From contig NZ_BSND01000013.1 of the NCBI RefSeq assembly GCF_030159795.1, forward strand, positions 124,001 to 188,000: 64,000 bases of DNA, written 5' to 3'. Made by a program: the position numbers and the translations under genes. Source of the stretch: Methylophaga thalassica (lineage in GTDB: Bacteria > Pseudomonadota > Gammaproteobacteria > Nitrosococcales > Methylophagaceae). Below are positions 8,225 to 16,684 of this stretch, piece after piece. The notes beneath the pieces are model-generated. The model saw only the letters and a program-made list of their open reading frames with translations, did no database searches and was not told the origin of the DNA. Position 1 is the first letter of the stretch. Each line of letters opens with the position of its first letter.

Positions 8225-8668
8225 ATGAGTCTGTTTTCAAGAATACAAATCACCACATTAGCTTATGCTCTGGCAATTATTCTGGGGTTATTTGCTTTTG
8301 GTTTTGCTGGTGTCGCAGCCTACATCGCTCTTAACGACTACTTTGAGCCACAGTTGGCTGCTCTGTTAACAGCCATTGCTTACCTTTTGCTGGCCTTACT
8401 GATTTTAGCAGTAGCAAAAATATTGAATCGCCCAGCAGAAAAAGCCTCTTTGCGTTATAGAGAGGGGCAAACGAGTGGTTATCAACAAGCCGATGAGTTA
8501 CAAATGATCCTGGAAAAACTCTCCGATCCAGTGCTTGCGGATTTAATTAAAAAACATCCGGGAAAGTCTCTGGCAACGACATTGGCTGCCGGTGTGATAT
8601 TTGGCTACAGTCAGGAAGCGAGAACGATCGTCAAGTCTGCTTTTAAGCAGTATTTTGATGAAACGTAA
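8225..8668 (+). CDS. YqjE-like / phage-holin-superfamily membrane protein
   Basis: The 147-residue product has two long hydrophobic segments near residues 10-35 and 43-66 (FAFGFAGVAAYIALNDYF between them), a polar linker, and a weakly hydrophobic C-terminal part (KSLATTLAAGVIFGYSQEA). This matches YqjE-type proteins, which are encoded next to DUF883 proteins and are not known to lyse cells despite the holin label. AAGAAGGTAACA precedes the ATG. It is last in the 7621-8668 unit and is followed by a bidirectional terminator. Confidence 0.85.
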   Translation: MSLFSRIQITTLAYALAIILGLFAFGFAGVAAYIALNDYFEPQLAALLTAIAYLLLALLILAVAKILNRPAEKASLRYREGQTSGYQQADELQMILEKLSDPVLADLIKKHPGKSLATTLAAGVIFGYSQEARTIVKSAFKQYFDET

Positions 8669-8689
8669 TTTTTAAGCTAAATAGTTAAT

Positions 8690-8719
8690 AAAAAAGCCTC
8701 AGTAATTTGAGGCTTTTTT
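8690..8719. terminator. Bidirectional rho-independent terminator
   Basis: AAGCCTCA and TGAGGCTT form an 8-bp stem with A-rich and T-rich flanks on both sides, so it can terminate the forward YqjE-like transcript and the reverse entericidin transcript. It begins directly after the reverse-strand stop codon at 8721-8723. Confidence 0.85.
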
Positions 8720-8720
8720 A

Positions 8721-8861
8721 TTAATATCCTTTGTTATCACTGGCACTCTTTTCCAGGGCATCACCTGCTGCACCAACGTCCTTGCCAATACCTTCCATTG
8801 TGTTACAACCACTCAGAAGTAAGACAAGACAAATAGATAATAAGACGGCGAAAGGTTTCAT
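8721..8861 (-). CDS. Entericidin-family small lipoprotein (copy 2)
   Basis: The 46-residue precursor starts MKPFAVLLSICLVLLLSGCN, a signal peptide with lipobox LSGC, and continues TMEGIGKDVGAAGDALEKSA. It has the same length as the copy at 6195-6335 and is nearly identical to it from the cysteine onward, so the two are clear paralogues. Both lie on the reverse strand and bracket the envelope-stress genes between them. The mature protein would be a 28-residue lipidated amphipathic helix. GGAGCATTT precedes the ATG at 8859-8861. Function is not established beyond the entericidin family name. Confidence 0.9.
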   Translation of the reverse strand: MKPFAVLLSICLVLLLSGCNTMEGIGKDVGAAGDALEKSASDNKGY

Positions 8862-8977
8862 AAATGCTCCTACATTTTTATCAGGGCATAAAATTACCAC
8901 AACTATAAAAAAATAGAGAACCCTTTTCTTGACGACGCTATCACGCTTATCACAGTAGTTTATCGATAGGAACTAAT

Positions 8978-9002
8978 ACTGTTAACAACAGTCATGTATA
9001 AT
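8978..9002 (+). promoter_or_regulatory. Operator-like inverted repeat and -10 element of the molybdenum hydroxylase operon
   Basis: ACTGTT-AAC-AACAGT (8978-8992) is a perfect 6-3-6 inverted repeat lying just upstream of TATAAT (8997-9002). The repeat covers the spacer region of the promoter, the usual place for a repressor. A good -35 hexamer is not seen at 17 bases, which would fit an activator-dependent promoter instead. The first gene of the operon starts at 9088. Confidence 0.45.
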
Positions 9003-9087
9003 AAATAATAATTAGCCAGCTAACTATGTGTGGCTGTGTTAGAAAAAATTAACTAACCATACTCGTATCAGAATTAGGATTATTCAA

Positions 9088-9546
9088 ATGAAACTCACAA
9101 TTAATGGCGAAAGCCGTCAGGTTGATGTCCCCACAGATACCCCCATTCTGTGGACACTTAGAGATGTCCTAGGTATGACGGGGACAAAGTTTGGCTGTGG
9201 TAAGGCGCTATGTGGTGCCTGTACTGTGATGCTGGATGGTCAGCCAATTCGTTCTTGTGTTACGCCGATCAGTGCTGCTGAAAACAAGAAAATCACAACC
9301 ATAGAAGCGGTCTCTGAGGACAAAGTCGGCCAGGCTGTTCAAGAAGCTTGGCAGTCAATCAATGTACCGCAGTGCGGTTATTGTCAGTCAGGACAGATCG
9401 TTGCTGCTACAGCACTGCTTCGCGATAATCCTAACCCAACAGATGAAGATATTGATAATGCGATGAGTGGAAATATTTGTCGTTGTGGTACCTACACACG
9501 TATTCGGGCAGCCATCAAACAAGCAGCGCAGCAGGGGGGTAAATAA
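9088..9546 (+). CDS. iorA: 2Fe-2S subunit of a molybdenum hydroxylase (isoquinoline 1-oxidoreductase alpha / aldehyde dehydrogenase type)
   Basis: The 152-residue protein carries the electron-transfer half of a two-subunit xanthine-oxidase-family enzyme. Two iron-sulfur motifs are visible: the plant-type ferredoxin set [15 protein letters not shown] with a later C in RSCVTP, and the four-helix domain set CGYCQSGQ with CRCGTYTRI at the C-terminus. Length is typical. The stop codon shares its last base with the ATG of the next gene (TAATG), indicating translational coupling. The substrate cannot be read from the sequence; aldehydes or N-heterocycles are the family range. Confidence 0.93.
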   Translation: MKLTINGESRQVDVPTDTPILWTLRDVLGMTGTKFGCGKALCGACTVMLDGQPIRSCVTPISAAENKKITTIEAVSEDKVGQAVQEAWQSINVPQCGYCQSGQIVAATALLRDNPNPTDEDIDNAMSGNICRCGTYTRIRAAIKQAAQQGGK

Positions 9547-11846
9547 TGACTGATAATAATGCTCCACAAATAGCCAACATTAGCCGTCGTAGTATTCTTA
9601 AAGGTTTCGCATTAAGTGGTCTTGTTCTGGCGGTGGGTATGCCGGCTCAGTTGTTAGCCGCTGATGAAAAGCAAAAGTATGGCCGTGATGGCATGCCAAA
9701 TGGTTGGGTTGATGATCCTTTGGTCTTTGTTTCCATCGCTGAAGATGGCACCGTGACGATTGTGGCTCACCGTTCTGAAATGGGCCAAGGTGTCAGAACA
9801 AGCTTGCCGATGGTCGTTGCTGATGAAATGGAAGCTGATTGGCAGCGAGTCAAAGTGATTCAAGCGGATGGTAATGAAAAGCGCTACGGCAACCAAAACA
9901 CAGATGGTTCACGTAGTATGCGCCATTTCTTTATGCCAATGCGTAATGTCGGTGCTGCAGCCAGAATGATGCTGGAAGCTGCCGCTGCGGCAATGTGGGC
10001 CGTTCCTGTTTCAGAAGTCAAAGCGAAAAAACATCAGGTTGCTCATGCTAAAACAGGTAAGACGCTTGGTTTTGGCGAGTTGGCGCAAAAAGCAGCTGAA
10101 ATGGCTGTGCCTGAAAATCAAAACCTGATTTATAAGTCTGCAGACGAATTTAATTACATCGGCAAGAAAGATAATAAGCTAGTCGATGGTTTCGATATTG
10201 CCACCGGACAAACCACATATGGCATGGATGTTCGCCTCGATGACATGGTCTATGCAGTCATTGCTCATCCACCTGCTTATGGCGATACACTGAAATCATA
10301 TGACGATACTGAAACATTGAAAGTACCGGGTGTGATCAAAGTTTTAACCTTACCCAGCAGCCCGCCTCCTGCAGTATTTAATCCGCTCGGTGGGGTTGTG
10401 GTAGTTGCCTCAAATACCTGGGCAGCCATTCAAGGCAGAAAAAAATTATCTGTTGAGTGGAATGCCGGTCCTAACCGTGAATATGATTCAGCCAAGTTCC
10501 GCGAAACATTACAGGCTTCTTCCAAACAGAAAGGTGGCAAAGTCATTCGTAGTAAAGGTGAAACCTATAATGAATTAGCGAATGCGAGTTCTACCATCTC
10601 TGCGGATTATTATATTCCTCACCTGGCTCAGGCCCCGATGGAGCCGCCAGCTGCGACGGCACGAATTGTGGATAATGTGTGTGAGATTTGGACTGCTACA
10701 CAAAACCCACAAGCGGGTGTCGATACGGTCGCAAAATGGTTAGAAGTAAAACCTGAGCAAGTTAAGGTGAACGTGACGCTGCTTGGTGGTGGTTTTGGCC
10801 GCAAATCTAAACCTGATTACCTTGTCGAAGCCGCGTTAATTTCTAAAGCCTTAGGAGGGCAAGCTGTTAAAACGGTATGGACGCGTGAAGATGATATTCA
10901 ACACTCTTATTTCCACACCGTTTCTGCCGAACATTTAGAAGCTGGTTTTGATGAAAGTGGTAATGCAACGGCCTGGTTACATCGCACAGTTGCACCAACT
11001 ATCGCTTCTACTTTTGCGAAAGATGCTAAAAATGAAATGCCGATGGAATTAAGCATGGGCGTTGTGAATATTCCATTTGATGTGAAGAATATTCAAATTG
11101 AAAATCCTGAAGCAGCTGCACATACTCGTATTGGTTGGTACCGTTCCGTCTCTAATATTCCGCATGCTTTTGCGATTCAGTCATTTATCGCTGAGATGGC
11201 GCATCAGCAGAAAAAAGATCATAAAGACTTTTTACTGTCATTGATCGGTCCTGATCGTGAAATTGATCCGGCCTCATTAAAAGATGATTGGAATTATGGT
11301 GAGTCGCCAGAGGCATACCCTCTCAATACAGCACGTATGAAAGGCGTGATTAACATGGTCACCGAAAAAGCGAATTGGGGTAAAACCTTGCCGAAAGGTT
11401 CGGGACAGGGTTTAGCCGTTCACTATAGTTTCGTGACGTATGTTGCGACGGTAGTGGAGGTCGTTGTTAATGACGATGGTGAGGTCAGCATACCGAGAAT
11501 CGATGTGGCTGTTGATTGTGGCCCACAGGTGAATCCTGAACGTATCCGCTCTCAGATTGAAGGGGCATGCGTTATGGGCGCAAGTTTAGCCATGACAAGT
11601 GAAATCACCTTCAAAGATGGTGTTACCGTTCAGGACAATTTTGATGGTTATCAGGTCACTCGTATGGATGCAGCACCAAAAGAAATCCATGTTCATCTTG
11701 TACCGGCAAAAGATTTTAATCAGTCATTAGGTGGGGTTGGTGAACCGGGTATGCCTCCGGTCGCACCGGCAATATGTAATGCGATTTTTAATGCCACTGG
11801 TAAACGTATCCGTGAATTACCGATACGTTATCAGCTCGAGTCCTAG
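9546..11846 (+). CDS. iorB: Molybdopterin-binding subunit of a Tat-exported molybdenum hydroxylase (IorB-like)
   Basis: The 766-residue catalytic subunit binds molybdopterin cytosine dinucleotide. A twin-arginine signal ([17 protein letters not shown]) near residues 13-29 indicates Tat export as a folded holoenzyme, so the reaction is periplasmic. The family motifs [28 protein letters not shown] and the C-terminal [14 protein letters not shown], which includes the catalytic Glu, are present. The two-domain-repeat architecture of IorB-type subunits, with no FAD subunit, suggests electrons pass to a cytochrome or quinone. The next genes encode the XdhC and MocA-like factors needed for cofactor insertion. 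Substrate is unknown; an aldehyde is likely in a methylotroph. Confidence 0.93.
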   Translation: MTDNNAPQIANISRRSILKGFALSGLVLAVGMPAQLLAADEKQKYGRDGMPNGWVDDPLVFVSIAEDGTVTIVAHRSEMGQGVRTSLPMVVADEMEADWQRVKVIQADGNEKRYGNQNTDGSRSMRHFFMPMRNVGAAARMMLEAAAAAMWAVPVSEVKAKKHQVAHAKTGKTLGFGELAQKAAEMAVPENQNLIYKSADEFNYIGKKDNKLVDGFDIATGQTTYGMDVRLDDMVYAVIAHPPAYGDTLKSYDDTETLKVPGVIKVLTLPSSPPPAVFNPLGGVVVVASNTWAAIQGRKKLSVEWNAGPNREYDSAKFRETLQASSKQKGGKVIRSKGETYNELANASSTISADYYIPHLAQAPMEPPAATARIVDNVCEIWTATQNPQAGVDTVAKWLEVKPEQVKVNVTLLGGGFGRKSKPDYLVEAALISKALGGQAVKTVWTREDDIQHSYFHTVSAEHLEAGFDESGNATAWLHRTVAPTIASTFAKDAKNEMPMELSMGVVNIPFDVKNIQIENPEAAAHTRIGWYRSVSNIPHAFAIQSFIAEMAHQQKKDHKDFLLSLIGPDREIDPASLKDDWNYGESPEAYPLNTARMKGVINMVTEKANWGKTLPKGSGQGLAVHYSFVTYVATVVEVVVNDDGEVSIPRIDVAVDCGPQVNPERIRSQIEGACVMGASLAMTSEITFKDGVTVQDNFDGYQVTRMDAAPKEIHVHLVPAKDFNQSLGGVGEPGMPPVAPAICNAIFNATGKRIRELPIRYQLES

Positions 11847-11850
11847 TCGT

Positions 11851-12840
11851 ATGACCGGGCATGATCTGAATGTGCTCAGACAGCTACTGAGCTGGCAGCA
11901 AGAAGGGCATAAGGTCTGGCTAATTACGGTGGTTGGAACCTATGGCTCCAGCCCCCGCCAACCGGGGTCGATGTGTGCCCTACGCAGTGATGGTTTGTTG
12001 GTTGGATCAGTGTCTGGTGGTTGCATAGAGGATGATCTGGTGTCTTTAGTTAAACAGCATCAGCTCTCTAGTTCATCTGCCGCGCTTAAAATCTATGGCG
12101 CTAATCAGGAAGAGCAGCTACGGTATAAACTTCCTTGCGGTGGTCAGCTCAGATTATTGATAGAGCCTGTGCTTGATAAGGCTTGGCTGGAAGAGGTGGT
12201 AACGGCGATTGAGTCTCAGAAGTTAATAAAGAGACAGGTCACGTTGGACTCGTTACAGGTAACTTGCACTGATGCCATCAGTCATGAACCTGTTGTTAGT
12301 GAGCAGGAAGGCTTACTGTCGTTTGTTTACGGACCAAGGTTGCGTCTATTAATCATTGGTGCAGCAGAAACGTCATTCTATCTGGCAAATATGGCTACGG
12401 CACTGGATTACCAGGTGTTTGTCTGCGATCCCAGACCAGAAATGCAGGAAACCTGGCAACATGAACAGAGCACTTTACTCACCATGATGCCTGATGATGC
12501 GGTAGTGTCCCTGCAGCCTGATTTGAATACGGCGGTGGTGGCGTTAACACATGATCCTAAGTTAGACGATATGGCATTGTTGGAGGCCCTAAAATCAGCA
12601 GCGTTTTATGTTGGTGCTTTAGGAGCCAAAACCAATAATGATAAACGCAGGGAAAGACTGAAATTATTTGATCTCACCCAACAAGAAATAGACCGCTTAC
12701 ATGGTCCGGTTGGTTTACAGATAGGCAGTAAAACCCCTGCCGAGATCGCAGTAGCGATTTCTGCTGAGTTGATTGCCGTTCGTCGCGACAGAATACATAC
12801 ACCACAACTTACGTCATCCGTTGATAAGGTGACAGTTTAA
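11851..12840 (+). CDS. XdhC/CoxI-family molybdenum cofactor insertion protein
   Basis: XdhC-family chaperones bind Mo cofactor, promote its sulfuration and hand it to the apoenzyme. The 329-residue product has the N-terminal XdhC/CoxI motif (VGTYGSSPRQPGSMCAL, SVSGGCIEDDLV, KLPCGGQLRLLIEP) and a C-terminal Rossmann-like domain (LLIIGAAETSFYLANMA, FYVGALGAKTNNDKRRERL). The ATG at 11851 follows the iorB stop by 4 bases; a longer in-frame start at 11731 would overlap iorB by over 100 bases and is unlikely. This protein is dedicated to the upstream hydroxylase, like PaoD for PaoABC. Confidence 0.92.
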   Translation: MTGHDLNVLRQLLSWQQEGHKVWLITVVGTYGSSPRQPGSMCALRSDGLLVGSVSGGCIEDDLVSLVKQHQLSSSSAALKIYGANQEEQLRYKLPCGGQLRLLIEPVLDKAWLEEVVTAIESQKLIKRQVTLDSLQVTCTDAISHEPVVSEQEGLLSFVYGPRLRLLIIGAAETSFYLANMATALDYQVFVCDPRPEMQETWQHEQSTLLTMMPDDAVVSLQPDLNTAVVALTHDPKLDDMALLEALKSAAFYVGALGAKTNNDKRRERLKLFDLTQQEIDRLHGPVGLQIGSKTPAEIAVAISAELIAVRRDRIHTPQLTSSVDKVTV

Positions 12841-12842
12841 CG

Positions 12843-13439
12843 GTGGAAACGGCAGAGATTGCTGCGGTTATTCTCGCTGCCGGTAAATCATCGCGCTTTG
12901 GTGCAGATAAGCTGCTGACGGAAGTTGGATATAAAGGTGTGAGACAGCCGCTGATATTGCATGCTTTAGCGCCATGGTTAGAGGTGTTTGAGCAAATTCA
13001 CCTCGTCACGCCAATAAATAACCAAGAGCTATTAGGAGTATGTCGATCCGTGGCAGGCCGGGTTAACTTTATCAAAGCTGATAAGTCCGGTTTAGGAATG
13101 GGGCATTCACTCGCCGCCGGGATTCAAGCCACTCAGCAAGCAAAGGGATGGTTAATTGGTTTGGCAGATATGCCGATGATAACATCCGACATACTGCAGT
13201 TATTAGTTAGTGAGTTAAAACAGGGAGCGGCTATATCAGCTCCCTTTTATCATGGCAAACGAGGGCACCCAGTCGCATTCTCCAACCAATATCGAGATGA
13301 TTTGATGCAACTTACAGGCGATGTAGGTGCTAAAACAATAGTGCAAGCTCATGAAACACTGGTACAGGCAGTGAATATTGATAGGCCGTCGATATTCATT
13401 GATATTGATACTCAAGCTGATATTTCACTACTGCAGTAA
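12843..13439 (+). CDS. MocA-like molybdenum cofactor cytidylyltransferase
   Basis: This 198-residue nucleotidyltransferase starts with the sugar-nucleotide-transferase-like motif AAVILAAGKSSRFGADKLL and has the metal/substrate motif GLADMP near residue 107, then a C-terminal GKRGHPVAFS motif. These are the signatures of MobA/MocA enzymes. Its place in an operon for a xanthine-oxidase-family enzyme, which uses the cytosine dinucleotide form, favours MocA (CTP) over MobA (GTP). The start is GTG, 2 bases after the xdhC-like stop, so translation is probably coupled. Confidence 0.9.
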   Translation: METAEIAAVILAAGKSSRFGADKLLTEVGYKGVRQPLILHALAPWLEVFEQIHLVTPINNQELLGVCRSVAGRVNFIKADKSGLGMGHSLAAGIQATQQAKGWLIGLADMPMITSDILQLLVSELKQGAAISAPFYHGKRGHPVAFSNQYRDDLMQLTGDVGAKTIVQAHETLVQAVNIDRPSIFIDIDTQADISLLQ

Positions 13440-13461
13440 GCTGCATGATAGTCTCAGAGAC

Positions 13462-13821
13462 TTAATGATTGATAGATAATAACTTTTGAAAGAAGTCGTT
13501 CAAGTAAAAGAGATTAAATCGCTCAATTTTCACAGGCTTTAACTTACAGTTATTTTTTTCCATGAATTCCTGAAGTTGTAACTGCTTGTTGGGACTGTAG
13601 GAAACGGGTTTGCCGGTTAAGGCGTAGAGAATACCTGATTCGGTGAGGGCTGATCCTTGCCGTGTTTTCACATCATAATGATAGTCGATAATTTTTTGAG
13701 TGATCACATAGAAATTATAGTGGCTGGAGAAACCAAAAATATGCCTGTCTTTGGTTTCCTCGACTTCAACTATGCCCCAGTCTGAGATTACTCCACACTC
13801 TGATAATGATCTGGCTTCCAA
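13462..13821 (-). CDS. Hypothetical protein
   Basis: This 119-residue product is not recognised. It has no signal peptide or transmembrane segment and looks like a small soluble alpha/beta protein, rich in Tyr, Phe, Lys and Asn, with segments such as HIFGFSSHYNFYVITQKIID. It faces the molybdenum hydroxylase operon tail to tail with a 22-base gap and is divergent from the glutathione peroxidase. The alternative that it is spurious is weakened by the absence of any competing frame and by a plausible codon pattern. Confidence 0.55.
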   Translation of the reverse strand: MEARSLSECGVISDWGIVEVEETKDRHIFGFSSHYNFYVITQKIIDYHYDVKTRQGSALTESGILYALTGKPVSYSPNKQLQLQEFMEKNNCKLKPVKIERFNLFYLNDFFQKLLSINH

Positions 13822-13993
13822 AACACGTCCCTTGTGTAAAATTGTGAAATACCTAACATAAATTTAACAGCTTCATTAATTGATAACAACGTCTTAAATT
13901 TCCAAATTTATCAAAAGACTAGTCATATTATGGTCATCACATTTTTTTGATAACGAATATAGAAAATAGGCTGGAATGAACAGGAGAGAGATT

Positions 13994-14536
13994 ATGAAAA
14001 AATATGTGTGGCTGGGATTATTAATGGCATTTTCATCTATGGTTCATGCTAAAGATTGTCCGGCTTATTTTGATTACGATTTACCGAAACTGCACTCAAA
14101 TGACACCGTAAATCTATGTGAGATCGCTAAAGACAAGGTCTTATTGGTGGTAAATACCGCCAGTCATTGTGGGTTTACTCGCCAATTTGGTGGTTTGGAA
14201 AAGTTACATGAGCAATATAAGGATAAAGGACTGTTTGTTATTGGTTTTGCCAGTAACGATTTTGATCAAGAAGCTAAGACAGAAGAAGAGGCAGCCAGAA
14301 TCTGTAAAGAAAACTTTGGTGTAAGTTTCACCATGGTGGCACCTAGCTATGTCACTGGTCCGCGTGCCAACCCGATTTTCATGGAGATAAACAAACAAAG
14401 TCAGGCACCGGACTGGAATTTTAACAAATACATTATCGATGCCGATGGCCATGTGTTAGAACACTTTCCAAGTGCTGTAGAGCCGGATGATGCCAGTCTA
14501 GTAGAAGCTATCGAGTCACTTGTTAAAAAAGATTAA
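13994..14536 (+). CDS. Periplasmic glutathione peroxidase-family protein
   Basis: The 180-residue protein begins with a Sec signal peptide (MKKYVWLGLLMAFSSMVHA), so it acts in the periplasm. The GPx fold motifs follow: VNTASHCGFTRQF with a peroxidatic Cys, then FASNDFDQEAKTEEEA and WNFNKYIID with the Gln, Trp and Asn of the catalytic tetrad. Bacterial members usually use thioredoxin-like donors rather than glutathione and reduce lipid or hydrogen peroxides. The ATG at 13994 has AGGAGAGAG just upstream; the in-frame ATG at 13976 lacks this and would lengthen the signal peptide. The active-site residue is encoded by TGT (Cys), not selenocysteine. Confidence 0.9.
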   Translation: MKKYVWLGLLMAFSSMVHAKDCPAYFDYDLPKLHSNDTVNLCEIAKDKVLLVVNTASHCGFTRQFGGLEKLHEQYKDKGLFVIGFASNDFDQEAKTEEEAARICKENFGVSFTMVAPSYVTGPRANPIFMEINKQSQAPDWNFNKYIIDADGHVLEHFPSAVEPDDASLVEAIESLVKKD

Positions 14537-14671
14537 ACAGTCCATACATTTGCTGGGTAGCCTGTATTTATTAAATAAATCAGTAACGACATCATTACAT
14601 TAGTGATAATCATACTTTGTTGTTATGATTAGCAAATATTGTTATGACGTTAGGGATGGCTGGAGTTAAGG

Positions 14672-15214
14672 ATGTCTATTGGTTTTCGGCTGGTTATTAC
14701 CAGTTTATTGGGTTTAGCACTGTCTGCTTGTAGCACGATTCATGATGCTATTGGTCCTGATACTCCCCGCTCAGATTTACGTGAGTCATTACAAGCACCT
14801 CTAACCATTTCAGATAGTGGTTCTCCCTTTTGTCATGAAGAGATGGTGGTTACTACAACACCTAAAGTTATTCGTACCCCTGAACCATATCACGCAACGC
14901 TCTATTTTGAGCTCGACAAAACCACTTTCACACCCGACTCATTACGCGAATCCGTTAAGATCTATAAAGCGGTTTTAGAAAGAAGAAATCGTCATATTGA
15001 AGTCGTTGGCTATACTGATACACTCGCTTCTTCACAATATAACGATAAATTATCCAAACGCCGTGCTGAAAAAGTCGCACAGGATTTGATCAACGCTGGT
15101 GTGGACGAATCTCGTATTTCTACAGTAGGTAAAGGCGAAACAGTTTTGAAAGTGCCTACACCTGATGAGACTGATGAAGTGAGTAACCGCCGGGTCGAAA
15201 TTGATGTTCGTTAA
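14672..15214 (+). CDS. OmpA-family outer-membrane lipoprotein
   Basis: The 180-residue precursor has a signal peptide with lipobox LSAC near residue 20. The C-terminal half is an OmpA-like peptidoglycan-binding domain (ATLYFELDKTTFTPDSLRE, then IEVVGYTDTLASSQYNDKLS, KRRAEKVAQDLI and a closing VSNRRVEIDVR). The domain would tether the outer membrane to the cell wall. It lies 20 bases before a TolC-family gene, with which it is probably co-transcribed. OmpA-like lipoproteins beside TolC genes are often part of type I secretion loci for large adhesins, but no ABC exporter or adaptor is present here. Confidence 0.88.
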   Translation: MSIGFRLVITSLLGLALSACSTIHDAIGPDTPRSDLRESLQAPLTISDSGSPFCHEEMVVTTTPKVIRTPEPYHATLYFELDKTTFTPDSLRESVKIYKAVLERRNRHIEVVGYTDTLASSQYNDKLSKRRAEKVAQDLINAGVDESRISTVGKGETVLKVPTPDETDEVSNRRVEIDVR

Positions 15215-15234
15215 TTTCTGGAGTAATTAGAAAA

Positions 15235-16578
15235 ATGGTCTTATCACGATTTTCTACTATTTTTGCTGCCTGTCTTGCAGCGATAGCGAGCACAAATATT
15301 GCGGCGGAAACCATACAGGAAGCGGTGGATGCAACACTAAAACAAAACCCTGAAGTCTTGGCAGAAGCCAATCGTCGTTACAGTGTTGATAAGACGGTTG
15401 ATCAAGCTAAAGCAGGTTATTATCCTCGGGTGGATTTAACGTTGGGCATCGGTTACGAGCGCACGAAAAACCCGGCAACGCGCCCCGATCATGAATCGCT
15501 GAATCGTGGTGAAGCTGAAATTAAAGCAACGCAGATGCTTTATGATGGATTTGCCACTAAAAGTGCTGTAGAGCAAAGTCAGGCTCAAGCGGATGCTGCT
15601 GGTTATGATGTCACAGATAAGGCAGAAACGATCGGTCTTAACACCGTACAGAGTTATCTCGATGTACTTAAACGCCAACAGTTATTGGAAGAAACACAAG
15701 AAAGTCTGGAGCAGCACGAAAAAATCTTCGACAAAATTAAACTCAGAACAGAAGCCGGAGTGGGTAATCGTTCTGATCTTGACCAGACTACTGGTCGAGT
15801 GGCCCTGGCTCAAGCGAATTTACGTTCCACAGAAGGCAATTTGCAGGACGCAAAAACACGCTATCAGCGTTTGGTGGGTCATGCACCTGAATCCTTAACT
15901 GATCCCGGTAAGTCATGTTGTGATACTGCGCCCGCTGCTGTCGAGGATGCATTACAAATTGCTTACAGACAACATCCTTCATTATGGGCGGCAATGGCGA
16001 AACATGAGGCCTCACTAGCTCAGGAAGAAGGGGCTAAAGCGCCGTTTCATCCTCAAGTGAATGCGGAGCTGAGTACGCGAGCAGACAATAATCTGGATGG
16101 CACACGTGGTCATGAGAAAGAAGCTCAGGCCATGATTCGAATGGATTACAACCTGCTCAATGGTGGTGCCGATAAAGCGCGTATCGAAGAGACGAAGTAT
16201 CTAAGTGAACAAGCAAAACAAAATGCGGAGATTATCAAACGCAATGTTGACCGTGATGTACGTCTGGCCTGGATTAATGTAGAAACACTGTCAAGACGAT
16301 TACCTATCCTCGAACAACGTAAGATTGCTGCAGAAAAAACGCGGGATGCGTATTTCGAACAGTTTAATGTAGGCAGAAGAACATTATTAGATTTACTGGA
16401 TACAGAAAACGAATTATTGACGGCCAGAAACGATTACACCAATGCTTATTATGATCATATTTATGCCTGTTACTGGTTATCAGAGACGATGGGTAGGCTG
16501 ATGGAAAGTTTGTCTGTGGAAGCACCAGAGGCGGCCATTGTTGTAGCTCAACCTGAAACGACTGAGTCACCACAATAA
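15235..16578 (+). CDS. TolC-family outer-membrane channel
   Basis: The 447-residue protein begins with a signal peptide ending near IAAET and shows the two internally repeated outer-membrane-efflux domains of TolC proteins. Evidence is ETIQEAVDATLKQNPEVLAE at the mature N-terminus, heptad-rich helices (TIGLNTVQSYLDVLKRQQLL and the LRSTEGNLQDAKTRYQRLVG region), and the mirrored second half (DALQIAYRQHPSLWAAMAKH) with NVGRRTLLDLLDTENELLTA. TolC channels form trimeric ducts for efflux or type I secretion. Its partner pump is not encoded nearby; the OmpA lipoprotein is directly upstream. Confidence 0.92.
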   Translation: MVLSRFSTIFAACLAAIASTNIAAETIQEAVDATLKQNPEVLAEANRRYSVDKTVDQAKAGYYPRVDLTLGIGYERTKNPATRPDHESLNRGEAEIKATQMLYDGFATKSAVEQSQAQADAAGYDVTDKAETIGLNTVQSYLDVLKRQQLLEETQESLEQHEKIFDKIKLRTEAGVGNRSDLDQTTGRVALAQANLRSTEGNLQDAKTRYQRLVGHAPESLTDPGKSCCDTAPAAVEDALQIAYRQHPSLWAAMAKHEASLAQEEGAKAPFHPQVNAELSTRADNNLDGTRGHEKEAQAMIRMDYNLLNGGADKARIEETKYLSEQAKQNAEIIKRNVDRDVRLAWINVETLSRRLPILEQRKIAAEKTRDAYFEQFNVGRRTLLDLLDTENELLTARNDYTNAYYDHIYACYWLSETMGRLMESLSVEAPEAAIVVAQPETTESPQ

Positions 16579-16597
16579 GTTAGATACCAGCTGGCTT

Positions 16598-16625
16598 AGC
16601 CAAGCAAGACATTAGCAGCTTGGCT
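16598..16625 (+). terminator. Hairpin after the TolC-family gene
   Basis: AGCCAAGC and GCTTGGCT form a perfect 8-bp stem with a 12-base loop, 20 bases after the stop. The flanking sequence is not T-rich, so it is a poor intrinsic terminator and may only stabilise the mRNA end. Confidence 0.3.
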
Positions 16626-16684
16626 TACCGCCATTAAATTGTCATATAAGTCGAATATGATGAGCGTTTTTCGCGAATATAGGC

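Noticed and set aside
8731-8916. Forward-strand 61-codon reading frame over the second entericidin
   Set aside because: It is the shadow of the reverse-strand entericidin at 8721-8861.
11731-11850. Upstream start for the XdhC-like gene
   Set aside because: It would overlap the iorB coding sequence by more than 100 bases and adds residues outside the XdhC family; the ATG at 11851 is adjacent to the iorB stop.
14160-14185. Selenocysteine in the glutathione peroxidase
   Set aside because: The active-site codon in the SHCGFT motif is TGT, coding Cys.
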